64,000 nucleotides of DNA from Streptomyces sp. NBC_00536 (GCF_036346295.1 NZ_CP107819.1:1364001-1428000), one strand, 5' to 3'. Positions 35,123-43,361 are shown, counted from the stretch's first letter. A program made the numbers and translations. Notes: generated by a model not told the origin, from the sequence alone.

Positions 35123-36231
35123 ACGACGCCCCCACTTCCGCCGCTCCCGCCGCTCCCGCCGCTCCCGAACGGACCTTCGCGCTCATCGTGGGCATCGAGC
35201 GCTACGCCACCGGGCCCTCCTGGGACCTGCCCGGCCCGGCCCGGGACGCGCTGCGCTTCCGCGACTGGCTGCTCCGCAGCGGCGTACCGGAGCGCAACAT
35301 CCTGCTCTGCCTCGACCCGCTCACCGAGCCCGCCGTCGCGCACCACCCCGGTGACCTCGGCACGCTGCGCCGGCTGATCCTCTCCGAACTCACCGCGGCC
35401 CAGGGCGAGATGCTGTGGGTGTGGTGGGGCGGCCACGGCGTGCTGGACCAGGACGAGCGGCTGCGGCTGTTCAGCGGGGACGCCACCACCGCCGACAAGC
35501 GCAACCTCGACCTCCAGTCCATGCGCAGAACCCTGGCCAGCGACATCCTGCCCGGCTCCACCCGGCAGACCTGGATCGTCGACGCCTGCCAGACCTTCGA
35601 GGAACAGCTCGGCTTCCACCACAGCCTGCCCGCCGAGACCCTCCCCGTGGGACAGCGCGTCCAGGTCCACCAGCAGACGGTGCTGCTGGCCGCGACCCGG
35701 GGCCAGCGGGCCGCCAACGACCCCGCCCGGGGCACCGGACTGTTCTCCGACAGCGTGCTCGACGTACTGGACGGGTTGCCCGGGCCGTGGACGGACCCGG
35801 AGGCCCTCTTCCGGAACGTACGGGAGCGGGTCGAGCGGGTCGGGACCGAGCGCGGCATCCGGCAACTGCCCGTGCTCACCCTCTACAGCCCTCAACGCGA
35901 GGAGCACCCGGCGCCGCCCGCCGCCGCGGCCCGGCCCCGCCCCCCGATGGAGCAGCTGGTCACGGCCCTGCTCGCCTATCCGATGATGATCGACCCCGAG
36001 GAGCGCCAGACCGTCGTCGCGGAGCTCGGGACCAGGACCGTGGAGCGGATGCGCCGGAACGCCAAGCCCCGCACCGACCTCATCGGCATCACCCGTGCCC
36101 TGCTCGGACAGCCCGGCGAACTGTGGCTGCTCTACGACGCGGTCACCCTGCTGGACGACGACGAGGAGCGGGCGGCGGACCTACGGGCGGCCGTTCAGGC
36201 CTGCGCGGGCGGCCCGCGGCCGGCGGGCTGA
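35119..36231 (+). CDS. Caspase-family peptidase with C-terminal effector-associated domain
   Basis: This 370-residue protein has a caspase-like (C14) core: FALIVGIERYATGPSWDLPG at the start, the catalytic histidine His106 in WWGGHGVLD and the catalytic cysteine Cys157 in WIVDACQTF. Residues 276-360 are a separate helical domain (LVTALLAYPMMIDPEER, RALLGQPGELWLLYDAV) similar to the first domain of the VMAP protein. The build is peptidase plus docking domain, typical of effectors in vWA-MoxR-VMAP systems. It would be held inactive and cleave proteins once recruited. It starts with GTG inside the stop of the hydrolase gene. Confidence 0.87.
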   Translation: MNDAPTSAAPAAPAAPERTFALIVGIERYATGPSWDLPGPARDALRFRDWLLRSGVPERNILLCLDPLTEPAVAHHPGDLGTLRRLILSELTAAQGEMLWVWWGGHGVLDQDERLRLFSGDATTADKRNLDLQSMRRTLASDILPGSTRQTWIVDACQTFEEQLGFHHSLPAETLPVGQRVQVHQQTVLLAATRGQRAANDPARGTGLFSDSVLDVLDGLPGPWTDPEALFRNVRERVERVGTERGIRQLPVLTLYSPQREEHPAPPAAAARPRPPMEQLVTALLAYPMMIDPEERQTVVAELGTRTVERMRRNAKPRTDLIGITRALLGQPGELWLLYDAVTLLDDDEERAADLRAAVQACAGGPRPAG

Positions 36232-36363
36232 CGAATCTTCAACTGGCTTGATCACATGGGCTTTCCGAGATGCCTTCGGTTCGCCATGATGGAAGGACTC
36301 CGGCATCGCGAGCAGGGCACACGAACGGGGCGCGTGAACGGGGAACACTAAGGGGGAAGCACG

Positions 36364-36576
36364 TTGCATAAGCCGGCCGGCACGAAGCATCCCGGGTGTC
36401 CGGACCACCCGGAGCACGTCGAATCCGATCTGGCGGATCTGACCGGAGTGAGCTTCGCCGCACTGCGCGCCGTTCCCGCGCCACTGCGCAGCGAGCGGCT
36501 ACTGGCCCAGGCGAGGCGGGGCCGGAGCAACGCCGTCGGCGGGGGAAATCCGCCGGGTGGCGGCAGGACCGCTTGA
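36364..36576 (+). CDS. Candidate RiPP precursor peptide
   Basis: This 70-residue peptide starts with TTG behind a GGGGGAAG site. Its middle resembles leaders of FxSxx-COOH precursors: ESDLADLTGVSFAALRAVP. The C-terminus is RSNAVGGGNPPGGGRTA, Gly/Pro/Asn-rich, and lacks the terminal F-x-S-x-x. Its stop is separated by one base from the ATG of the HExxH hydroxylase gene, so the two are coupled. I infer that it is the substrate of that enzyme and that the Gly-rich tail is the core. A role as a small docking or regulatory protein is the alternative. Confidence 0.65.
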   Translation: MHKPAGTKHPGCPDHPEHVESDLADLTGVSFAALRAVPAPLRSERLLAQARRGRSNAVGGGNPPGGGRTA

Positions 36577-36577
36577 C

Positions 36578-38350
36578 ATGACCTCGCCTCGGCACGGCGG
36601 GCGCTTGCGCATGCCCGTCGACTGGTTCGACGAACTCGCCTCGGGGGGCGGCTCGGCCGGGGCAGTCGGCTTCCTGGCCGGGGTCGAACGCACCCGCCGG
36701 ATGATGCTGCTGGGTGAGGTGCTCGACCGGCTCGACGAGCACCCGGACGCGCTGCGCGGACTGGGCTCCGCCACCACGGCCTGGCAGCTCATCGCGGAAG
36801 CGGCGGAGGTACGGCCCGAGGCCGCCGAGCAGTTGCTGATGAGTCCTCAGATCGGCTGCTGGACCGCGCACATGCTGCGCCGTCTGCACGGGACGGAGGA
36901 CGGCCCGCCGCTCTGGTCGGACGCCGGGCACCTGTTCGCGATCGCTCTCGTCGCCCGGATGCGCGCGGGACTGGACGCCGATGTCGTCGTGCCCGTACGG
37001 GACGGCGGGCTGTCGCTGCCCACCCTGGGGCTCGCCCGGATCGGCGGACCCCCCGGTTTCGGTACGGCCTCGGCACGGCTCCGCGGCGGTGATCTCCACC
37101 TGACGTCCGACTCCGACTCCGACGGGGAGGGGATCACGGTCCGCCTGTGTGACACCGACGGGGCCCGGAGCGCGCACTGGACGCCGTCACGCACCTTCGC
37201 CGGTACGTCGACCTGGCTGGACGACCTCGACCCGTACCGCGAACTCGGCGAGCCGGTGGCCCCGCAGCCGCTCGGCGGCGCGGAGGCGGCGTACTGGCAG
37301 CGCCTGTTCTCCGAGGCGGCCTCCATCCTGAGCCCCTCGGGGAGCGGGCCCGGGCGCCTGCGCGTCCAGGACGTACGCCGCATCGTGCCCTGGACCGGGA
37401 CCTCCGCGGGGCCGGACCCGGAGGACACCCACCTGCTGAGCGCGACCACCGCGGACGCCTTCGGTTCGATGGTCATCTCCCGGCCCGCTGACGGGCTCGA
37501 CCTGGCCGAGGCCATGGTGCACGAGTTCCAGCACAGCAAACTCGGCGCCCTGCTCCTCCTCTTCCCGCTCCTCGACGACGACGACGGCGAGATCCACTAC
37601 GCGCCCTGGCGATCCGACCCCCGCCATGCCACCGGCCTGCTCCAGGGTGCGTACGCCTTCACCGGCGTCACCGGGTTCTGGCGCGACCGCATGACCGACA
37701 AGACCACCGGCGAAACCGCCGCCCCCGACCTCGCGGCCTTCCATTTCGCCCTGCGCCGCCTCCAGACCAGGCTCGTCGTACGCACCCTGCTGACCCGGGC
37801 CGCGCTCACCGGTCCCGGCACCCGCCTCCTGCACGGCCTGGCGGCCACCCTCGACGGCTGGCTCCGCGAAGACGTCGCCCCCGGTGTCGCGGCACGGGCC
37901 CGCGCGGCCGCCCTCAGCCACCGCGTCGAATGGCGGCTGCGCAATCTGCGCTGCGGCGAGGCGGAACGGGCCCTGCTGACCACGGCGTTCCGTGCGGGCG
38001 CCGCTCCCCCGTCGGCCGCCGCCCACGAGTCCGTCCTCGTCCGCGGCACCAGCCGCTGGAGCGACCCGCGCGCCGCCCTCTACCGCGTCCCGCCCCGGGC
38101 GCCCGTCTCCGCCGACGCCCACCTCGCCGCCGGTGATCCGCACACGGCCCTGCGCCGCTACGCCGAGCTCCTGTGCGGCGCCCCCGCCGATCCGCACGCC
38201 CTCAGCGGCTGGCTGCTCGCCCGGGCCGGGGTCTCCCCCGCCCGCCGACGCCTCCCGCCCCGCCCCGAACGCCTCCTGGCACTCGCCCCGGTCACCCCGG
38301 AGGAGCTGCGGCGCGCCGCCGACTGGCTCGGCGCGGGGCCCACTGTGTGA
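36578..38350 (+). CDS. HExxH-motif putative peptide beta-hydroxylase (alphaKG-HExxH type)
   Basis: This 590-residue protein has the HExxH peptide-modification layout. Residues 1-100 are helical (WFDELASGGG, then RRMMLLGEVLDRL). The metal motif is VHEFQHSKLGALL with His315, Glu316 and His319. A conserved APWRSDPRHATGLLQGAYAF segment follows with an arginine that may bind the co-substrate, and the C-terminal half is helical. Despite the zinc-protease-like motif, characterised family members are iron/2-oxoglutarate oxygenases that hydroxylate beta-carbons of peptide residues. No radical SAM partner is fused to it or seen nearby. The ATG at 36578 lies one base after the peptide gene; a later ATG at 36611 is possible. 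Confidence 0.85.
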   Translation: MTSPRHGGRLRMPVDWFDELASGGGSAGAVGFLAGVERTRRMMLLGEVLDRLDEHPDALRGLGSATTAWQLIAEAAEVRPEAAEQLLMSPQIGCWTAHMLRRLHGTEDGPPLWSDAGHLFAIALVARMRAGLDADVVVPVRDGGLSLPTLGLARIGGPPGFGTASARLRGGDLHLTSDSDSDGEGITVRLCDTDGARSAHWTPSRTFAGTSTWLDDLDPYRELGEPVAPQPLGGAEAAYWQRLFSEAASILSPSGSGPGRLRVQDVRRIVPWTGTSAGPDPEDTHLLSATTADAFGSMVISRPADGLDLAEAMVHEFQHSKLGALLLLFPLLDDDDGEIHYAPWRSDPRHATGLLQGAYAFTGVTGFWRDRMTDKTTGETAAPDLAAFHFALRRLQTRLVVRTLLTRAALTGPGTRLLHGLAATLDGWLREDVAPGVAARARAAALSHRVEWRLRNLRCGEAERALLTTAFRAGAAPPSAAAHESVLVRGTSRWSDPRAALYRVPPRAPVSADAHLAAGDPHTALRRYAELLCGAPADPHALSGWLLARAGVSPARRRLPPRPERLLALAPVTPEELRRAADWLGAGPTV

Positions 38351-38476
38351 CGGACTCCGTTTCCGAGCCCTCGGGCGGCCCGGCGCACCGACACCGGCGG
38401 CGGTGGGCGGCTGGAGGGGCGGGCACAGGGTGTGAGCTATGTTGGGTGACGAGTGACATGAGAGGGAGGCCCGCCG

Positions 38477-39394
38477 GTGTCATCCGGGCAGCAGGCACGC
38501 GCCCAGGCGGCCGCCATCACGCCGGGTGGCCAGTCGACGGACCACGAGCGCGCCCCCGGCGAGCGGGTCCGCGCGCTGTTCGACGGGCACCGGCTGTCCC
38601 CGGGGCAGCGGCGCATCGCCCAGTACCTGATCGACCACCTCACCGAGGCCGCGTTCCTCTCGATCACCGAGCTGGCGGAGCGGGTCGGTGTCAGCCAGCC
38701 GTCCGTGACCCGCTTCGCCGTCGCCCTCGGGTTCAGCGGTTATCCCGCGCTGCGGGACACGCTCCAGCCGATCGCCCTGAGCGCGGTCGCGGGCTCCCCG
38801 GGGGGCGGCGGGCAGTTCCGGCACAACGAACTGCAGGCGGCGGTGGACGCCGAGATCGAGAACCTGCAGAACCTGCGCGGCCTGCTCGCCGACACCGACC
38901 AGGTGCTGGAGATCGGCCGCGAGCTGGCCGCTTCCGTGCCGCTGACGGTGCTCGGCCTGCGGATCTCGGTGTCCCTGGCGGAGTACTTCGCCTACGCGGC
39001 CCGGCGCATCCACCCCGACGTGCGCCTGGTGACCCGCGGCGGCAGCGTGGCCTACGACGCCCTGCTGCAGTCCCGGGCGGCGGGCGGGACCTGGGTACTG
39101 GCCTACGCCATGCCCCGGCACGCCAAGGAGACCCTGGGCGCGCTCCGGGCCGCGCGGAGCGTGGGGCTCCGTACCGCGCTGATCACCGATCCCACCTTGG
39201 GGCCGCTGGCGGACGCGGCGGACGTGACGCTGACCGCGGGCACCGGATCCCGGCTCGTCTTCGACTCGTACGCGGCGCCCGGCATGCTGTCCGCGGCCCT
39301 GTTGCAGGCGATGGCGGACGCGAACCCCGAGCGGACGCAGGCGCGCCTCGAAGACTACGAGCAGGTCGCCGACCAGCACGGTTTCTTCCTGTAG
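38477..39394 (+). CDS. MurR/RpiR family transcriptional regulator
   Basis: This 305-residue regulator has an N-terminal HTH_6 domain (LSPGQRRIAQYLIDH, then ITELAERVGVSQPSVTRFAVALGFSGYPALRDTL) and a C-terminal SIS sugar-phosphate domain (VLGLRISVSLAEYFAYAARR, ALITDPTLGPLADAADV). It should respond to a phosphosugar. The GTG at 38477 follows GAGGGAGG. The target operon is not evident; it is next to the HExxH gene by 126 bases but no sugar genes are near. Confidence 0.88.
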   Translation: MSSGQQARAQAAAITPGGQSTDHERAPGERVRALFDGHRLSPGQRRIAQYLIDHLTEAAFLSITELAERVGVSQPSVTRFAVALGFSGYPALRDTLQPIALSAVAGSPGGGGQFRHNELQAAVDAEIENLQNLRGLLADTDQVLEIGRELAASVPLTVLGLRISVSLAEYFAYAARRIHPDVRLVTRGGSVAYDALLQSRAAGGTWVLAYAMPRHAKETLGALRAARSVGLRTALITDPTLGPLADAADVTLTAGTGSRLVFDSYAAPGMLSAALLQAMADANPERTQARLEDYEQVADQHGFFL

Positions 39395-39744
39395 GCGTCT
39401 CCCCCGCCCGGTCCGTCACCTGTTCGCCGCCCGTCCGTCACCCGCGTCCCGGGCCGGGCATTTTCAGCCATGCCAGCGCATGTAATTTTTCATTCGCTTG
39501 CGTACTCCACGGTATATATGTTTACTTGCCCAGCGCCCCGGATCCACCAGACGCCAAGGAGAGCGACCCCAAGCCCTCCCGGAAACAGACACGCGGTGTG
39601 ACGCCTCCTCCTCACGTCCCGCCCGTGTCCGGTCCCGGCTTTCGGATCCACCGGAGCGCGCACGGCGGCCCCGGTCAACCCCTGGGCCGGGGCCGCCGCA
39701 GCAACGTCTCGATCAGAGTTCGACACCACTCGGAAGCGACGAGA
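39395..39744. other. Intergenic region with an AT-rich patch
   Basis: These 350 bases hold no convincing gene. At about 39479-39535 the sequence turns AT-rich for this genome (GTAATTTTTCATT and GGTATATATGTTTAC), which may be a promoter or a regulator site for the downstream small gene. Confidence 0.45.
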
Positions 39745-40128
39745 ATGCGCCAGACTCCCTCCATCACGCTCAGCCCCGACTGGCCCTGCCAGGTCACGGC
39801 GCCCGGCACCCAGGACTGGGACCGCACGGCGACGCGCTGGCTGCGGGACCTGCTCCCGGCCCGGTACGGCACCTACCCGACGCTGACCCGCCATCCCGTA
39901 CTGCTCGCCCGGCACGCGGAACTCCAGCTGCGGCACGAGGTACGAACGATGCGGATCGCGCTGGAGACCAGCCGGGCGGAGCTGCCCGCGATGGGCGTGG
40001 CCGCGTCCGTGATCGAGAACTCCATCCGGATGTACGCGGTCGAACTCCAGCAACTGGGCCGGCTGTCCCGGGGGGTCCGCCTCGTCGGCGACGCCCTCCG
40101 GACCCACGCCGCGGGCCGCCGCGCGTGA
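39745..40128 (+). CDS. Small helical protein, function unknown
   Basis: This 127-residue protein starts MRQTPSITLSPDWPCQVTAPG and then forms long amphipathic helices (LTRHPVLLARHAELQLRHEVRTM, SVIENSIRMYAVELQQLGRLS). There is no membrane segment or known motif. Codon use is normal. I believe similar proteins occur across the genus but cannot give a role. Confidence 0.7.
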   Translation: MRQTPSITLSPDWPCQVTAPGTQDWDRTATRWLRDLLPARYGTYPTLTRHPVLLARHAELQLRHEVRTMRIALETSRAELPAMGVAASVIENSIRMYAVELQQLGRLSRGVRLVGDALRTHAAGRRA

Positions 40129-40136
40129 TGTAGAGG

Positions 40137-40781
40137 TCAGCCCCGCGCCCACGCCCCGATGACGTCCTCGGTCGTGGTGACGGTGGCCACGAGGGCCAGC
40201 GAATTGCGGATCAGCTGCGGGGCGTACTCGGCGGGCACCCCCGCGATGGCGTCGGCCGGGACCACGACGGTGTAGCCGAGGTTGACCGCGTCGAAGACGG
40301 TGTTCGGGATCGCGACGTTGGCGGAGACCCCGGTGACCACGAGGGTGCGGCAGCCGAGATTGCGCAGCAGGGCGTCCAGGTCGGTCCCGGCCATCGGGGA
40401 CAGCCCGTGCAGGCGGCGTACGACGATGTCCTGCGGGGCGACCTCGATGGGCTCGGCGACACCGACCGCCCGGGTGCCCGACAGCTGCTGCACCGGGAGC
40501 TTCCCGGCCGCCCGGAACAGCCGCGCGTTGGAGTTGGCCCCGCGCCCGTCCGGCCGCCGCTCGGCCACCGCGTGCAGGACCTGTACGCCCGCCAGGTGCG
40601 CGGCGTCCACCAGTGCGGCGACCCGCCCCAGCATCCCCGACGCCTGTGCCTCCTTGGCCAGTTCGGGCAGGGCGCTGTCCGCGCCGACGACCCCGTTCTG
40701 GCACTCGACGGTCAGCAGCGCGGTGGTGGCGGGGTCGAGTTGCGCCCCGAGCCGGTCGCGTCGGGCGGCGTCCTGGGACAT
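40137..40781 (-). CDS. Isochorismatase-like protein lacking the canonical catalytic triad
   Basis: This 214-residue protein has the isochorismatase/cysteine hydrolase fold. All three triad positions differ from the cysteine hydrolases: the Asp of the first strand is Glu (TALLTVECQNG), the Lys is Arg (VVRRLHGLSPMAGTDL), and the Cys of TGV-T-x-V-C is Ala (TGVSANVAIPNT). True isochorismatases also lack the cysteine, but this protein lacks more than that. It may be a binding protein or use other chemistry. It stands alone, convergent with the small helical protein. Confidence 0.83.
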   Translation of the reverse strand: MSQDAARRDRLGAQLDPATTALLTVECQNGVVGADSALPELAKEAQASGMLGRVAALVDAAHLAGVQVLHAVAERRPDGRGANSNARLFRAAGKLPVQQLSGTRAVGVAEPIEVAPQDIVVRRLHGLSPMAGTDLDALLRNLGCRTLVVTGVSANVAIPNTVFDAVNLGYTVVVPADAIAGVPAEYAPQLIRNSLALVATVTTTEDVIGAWARG

Positions 40782-40868
40782 GCATCCCCCTGGCGTGATG
40801 ACCGAAGAGCCCTCATGATTCCCTCATAGTTCCTGACGCACAGTCAGATGTGAAGGGGCGTGGGGCAG

Positions 40869-41327
40869 ATGGACGGCGCACAGCGGCGCGGCCGCCGGAT
40901 CATGATGACCGGGGAAGAGGTGGACGAGTTCCTGCGCACCGAGCGCACCTGCCGGGTCGCCACCGTCTCCGCCGACGGCCGCCCGCACGTGGGTGCCCTC
41001 TGGTTCGCCTGGGACGGCACCTCGCTGTGGCTGTACTCGATCACCCGCAGCCGCCGCTGGGCGGAGCTGCGCAAAGACCCGCGGATCTCGGTCGTGGTGG
41101 ACGCGGGCGTGGCGTACGACGAGCTGCGCGGCGTCGAGCTGTCGGGCAGCGCGGTCTTCGTGGGCGAGGCCCCGCGCACCGGCGAGCCGTGTCCGGAACT
41201 GGCGGAGCCCGAGCGGATCTTCCCGGTGAAGAACTTCGGGATCACCGAGATGCCGCACGACGGGCGGCACGCCTGGATCCGCCTCACCCCGGACTCGGTG
41301 GTGTCCTGGGACTTCCGCAAGCTCTAA
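40869..41327 (+). CDS. Pyridoxamine-5'-phosphate-oxidase-like flavoprotein
   Basis: This 152-residue split-barrel protein begins with MTGEEVDEFLRTERTCRVATVSADGRPHVGALWFAWDG, the usual start of F420- or FMN-dependent PPOX reductases in actinobacteria. Text near the end (ITEMPHDGRHAWIRLTPDSVVSWDFRK) fits the same group. It is likely a small oxidoreductase using FMN or F420. Starts at 40860 (GTG) and 40869 (ATG) are both possible; I used the ATG. Confidence 0.82.
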   Translation: MDGAQRRGRRIMMTGEEVDEFLRTERTCRVATVSADGRPHVGALWFAWDGTSLWLYSITRSRRWAELRKDPRISVVVDAGVAYDELRGVELSGSAVFVGEAPRTGEPCPELAEPERIFPVKNFGITEMPHDGRHAWIRLTPDSVVSWDFRKL

Positions 41328-41350
41328 AGGGCGTTGCAGGCTGCGCCCTT
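41327..41350. terminator. Short hairpin between convergent genes
   Basis: A 7-bp stem (AAGGGCG with CGCCCTT) lies between the flavoprotein stop and the LysR stop. It is short and partly overlaps the stop codon. Confidence 0.35.
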
Positions 41351-41363
41351 CGCGGGAGCCGGT

Positions 41364-42263
41364 TCAGTGCAGGCCCGCGGTCTCCCGCAGCGCAGACACG
41401 GCCGCCCGGACCGAGGGCCGCCGGTCGGCGTCCGCCCGCCAGACGACGTACACGTGTCGGCGCAGGCTGTCGCAGACCGGCAGCAGCCGCACCCCGGGCG
41501 GCACCGGCCCGCGCCCCAGCCGGGGCGCCACGCACACCCCGAGCCCGGCCTCGACGAAGGCCAGCTGGGTGTGGTGCTCCTCGGCGATGTGCGTGATGCG
41601 CGGCTCGACGCCCAGGCCGCGCAGGGTGAAGACCAGCCATTCGTGGCAGAACTGGCCCTCGTTCCAGGAGATCCAGTCGTCGTCGGCGAAGTCGGCGAGG
41701 GAGATCCGGCTCCGGTCGGCCATCGGATGCCCCGCGGGCATGGCGATGTCGACGGAGTCGTCGAGCAGATGGGCCCGGGAGAGCTCGGCGGGCACCGGCA
41801 TCCGCCGGTTGTGCCAGTCGATGGCCACCGCGAGGTCGAGGTCCCCGCGCACCACGGCGCGCATGCTCTGCTCCGGCTCCTGCTCCGTCACCCGCACCCG
41901 CAGTTCGGGGTGTTCGGCCCGCAGCGCCTTCAGGGTGCCCGGCAGCAGCCCGCGCATCGCGGTGGGGAAGGCGCCGATCCGCAGGTCGCCGACGACGCAG
42001 CCGCGCTGGGCCTCCACATCGGACTGGGCCAGCTCCACCTGGGAGATGATCCGCGCCGCGTGGTCGGCGAGCAGCCGCCCCGCGTCGGTGAGCCGGACGC
42101 CGCGGCCGTTCTTGGAGAGCAGCGGCTGGCCGACCTCGCGCTCCAGCTTGGCCATCTGCTGGGAGACGGCGGAGGTGGTGACGTGCAGCCCGTCGGCCGC
42201 GCCGCTGACCGAGCCGTGCCGGGCGAGGGCATCGAGCGTACGCAGGCGCTCCAAGTTCAACAT
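41364..42263 (-). CDS. LysR family transcriptional regulator
   Basis: This 299-residue LTTR has the winged helix at residues 3-62 (LERLRTLDALARHGSVSGAADGL, TTSAVSQQMAKLEREVG) and a two-lobed ligand domain. It is divergent from the EamA exporter gene with 74 bases between start codons, and a perfect palindrome lies in that gap. It probably controls the exporter and itself. Confidence 0.92.
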   Translation of the reverse strand: MLNLERLRTLDALARHGSVSGAADGLHVTTSAVSQQMAKLEREVGQPLLSKNGRGVRLTDAGRLLADHAARIISQVELAQSDVEAQRGCVVGDLRIGAFPTAMRGLLPGTLKALRAEHPELRVRVTEQEPEQSMRAVVRGDLDLAVAIDWHNRRMPVPAELSRAHLLDDSVDIAMPAGHPMADRSRISLADFADDDWISWNEGQFCHEWLVFTLRGLGVEPRITHIAEEHHTQLAFVEAGLGVCVAPRLGRGPVPPGVRLLPVCDSLRRHVYVVWRADADRRPSVRAAVSALRETAGLH

Positions 42264-42307
42264 GTAAGTGATGCTACGGCGTCACCCCAAATAACTCTCG
42301 CTTGTCC

Positions 42308-42319
42308 TACGACGTCGTA
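42308..42319. promoter_or_regulatory. Perfect 12-bp palindrome, candidate LysR operator
   Basis: TACGACGTCGTA lies between the divergent LysR and EamA genes, 19 bases before the exporter start. Its place fits a regulator site, though it does not match the classic T-N11-A spacing exactly. Confidence 0.5.
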
Positions 42320-42337
42320 CGCAGCACAGTGATCCTC

Positions 42338-43315
42338 ATGAGCACATCAGCACCCGCCCGCCCGGCCCTCGCCACCACCGCACCCGCCACCACCGCACCC
42401 GCCCCTTCCGCCCCCGGCACCGCCCGCCCCGCCCTCGACTGGCGGATCCGCTTCGCGGTGCTCTCCGTGGTCTGGGGGTTCAGCTTCCTGTTCGTCAAGG
42501 TGGGCACCGAGGCGTACGCCCCCTTACACGTCTCCCTGGGCCGGGTCTTCTTCGGCGCGCTCACCCTCGTCACCGTGCTGCTCGTGCGGCGCGAGCCGCT
42601 CCCCCGCGGCCTGCGGACCTGGGCCCACCTGTCGGTGGCGGCGCTGCTGCTCAACAGCGTCCCCTTCTCCCTCTTCGCCTACGCCGAGCTGACCATCCCG
42701 TCCAGCCTCGCGGGCATCTGCAACGCGACCTCCCCCCTGTGGGGCATGGCGCTCTCCCTGGTCGCCCTGTCCGAGGACCGGCCGACCCGCCGCCGCTTCG
42801 CGGGCCTCGGCCTCGGTTTCCTCGGGGTGCTGACCGTCCTCGGCACCTGGCAGGGCTTCGCGGGAGTCGACGCGAAGGGCACCGCGCTCGCCCTGCTGGC
42901 CGCGCTCTGCTACCCGATCGGCTGGATCTACGTACGCCGCACCCTGGCCGGCACCCCGGGCTCCCCGGTCGCCCTGACCGCCGCCCAGCTGATCCTCTCC
43001 ACCCTCCAACTGGCGGCGGTGAGCGCCGCGTTCACCAGCGCGCCGACCTCCTTCCCGCTGTGGCCGACGCTCTCGGTCCTCGCACTGGGGGCGCTCGGGA
43101 CGGGGATGGCCCTGCAGATGCAGTACCGCCTGGTCGCCGAGATCGGCCCGACCACGGCCCAGATGGTCACGTACTTCATCCCCGTCATCGCCACCACGGC
43201 GGGCGTCCTGGTGCTCGGCGAGCAACTGCACTGGAACACCCCGGTGGGCGCGGCGATCGTCCTCGCGGGCGCCGCCCTGAGCCAGACCCGGCCGGGCGCA
43301 CGGAAGCCGGCCTGA
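42338..43315 (+). CDS. EamA/DMT family exporter
   Basis: This 325-residue protein has ten hydrophobic segments in two EamA repeats, after an Ala/Pro/Thr-rich N-terminus of about 40 residues. The first repeat starts AVLSVVWGFSFLFVKVG and the second contains ALGTGMALQMQYRLVAEIGPT and VLGEQLHWN. It should export an amino acid or metabolite. Codon 63 (42524-42526) is TTA, so translation is expected to depend on the bldA tRNA. It is divergent from the LysR gene. Confidence 0.88.
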   Translation: MSTSAPARPALATTAPATTAPAPSAPGTARPALDWRIRFAVLSVVWGFSFLFVKVGTEAYAPLHVSLGRVFFGALTLVTVLLVRREPLPRGLRTWAHLSVAALLLNSVPFSLFAYAELTIPSSLAGICNATSPLWGMALSLVALSEDRPTRRRFAGLGLGFLGVLTVLGTWQGFAGVDAKGTALALLAALCYPIGWIYVRRTLAGTPGSPVALTAAQLILSTLQLAAVSAAFTSAPTSFPLWPTLSVLALGALGTGMALQMQYRLVAEIGPTTAQMVTYFIPVIATTAGVLVLGEQLHWNTPVGAAIVLAGAALSQTRPGARKPA

Positions 43316-43361
43316 CGGCCAGACCCGCCCCGCCCCGCCCGCACCTCATCGCCCGCCGACC

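Noticed and set aside
36285..36347. Twenty-one-codon frame ending in TAA just before the peptide gene's ribosome site
   Set aside because: Too short, no ribosome site of its own and no visible leader features; probably chance.
36364..36576. Calling the peptide a standard FxSxx-COOH precursor
   Set aside because: The C-terminus has no F-x-S-x-x motif and no radical SAM maturase is nearby, so I call it only a candidate precursor.
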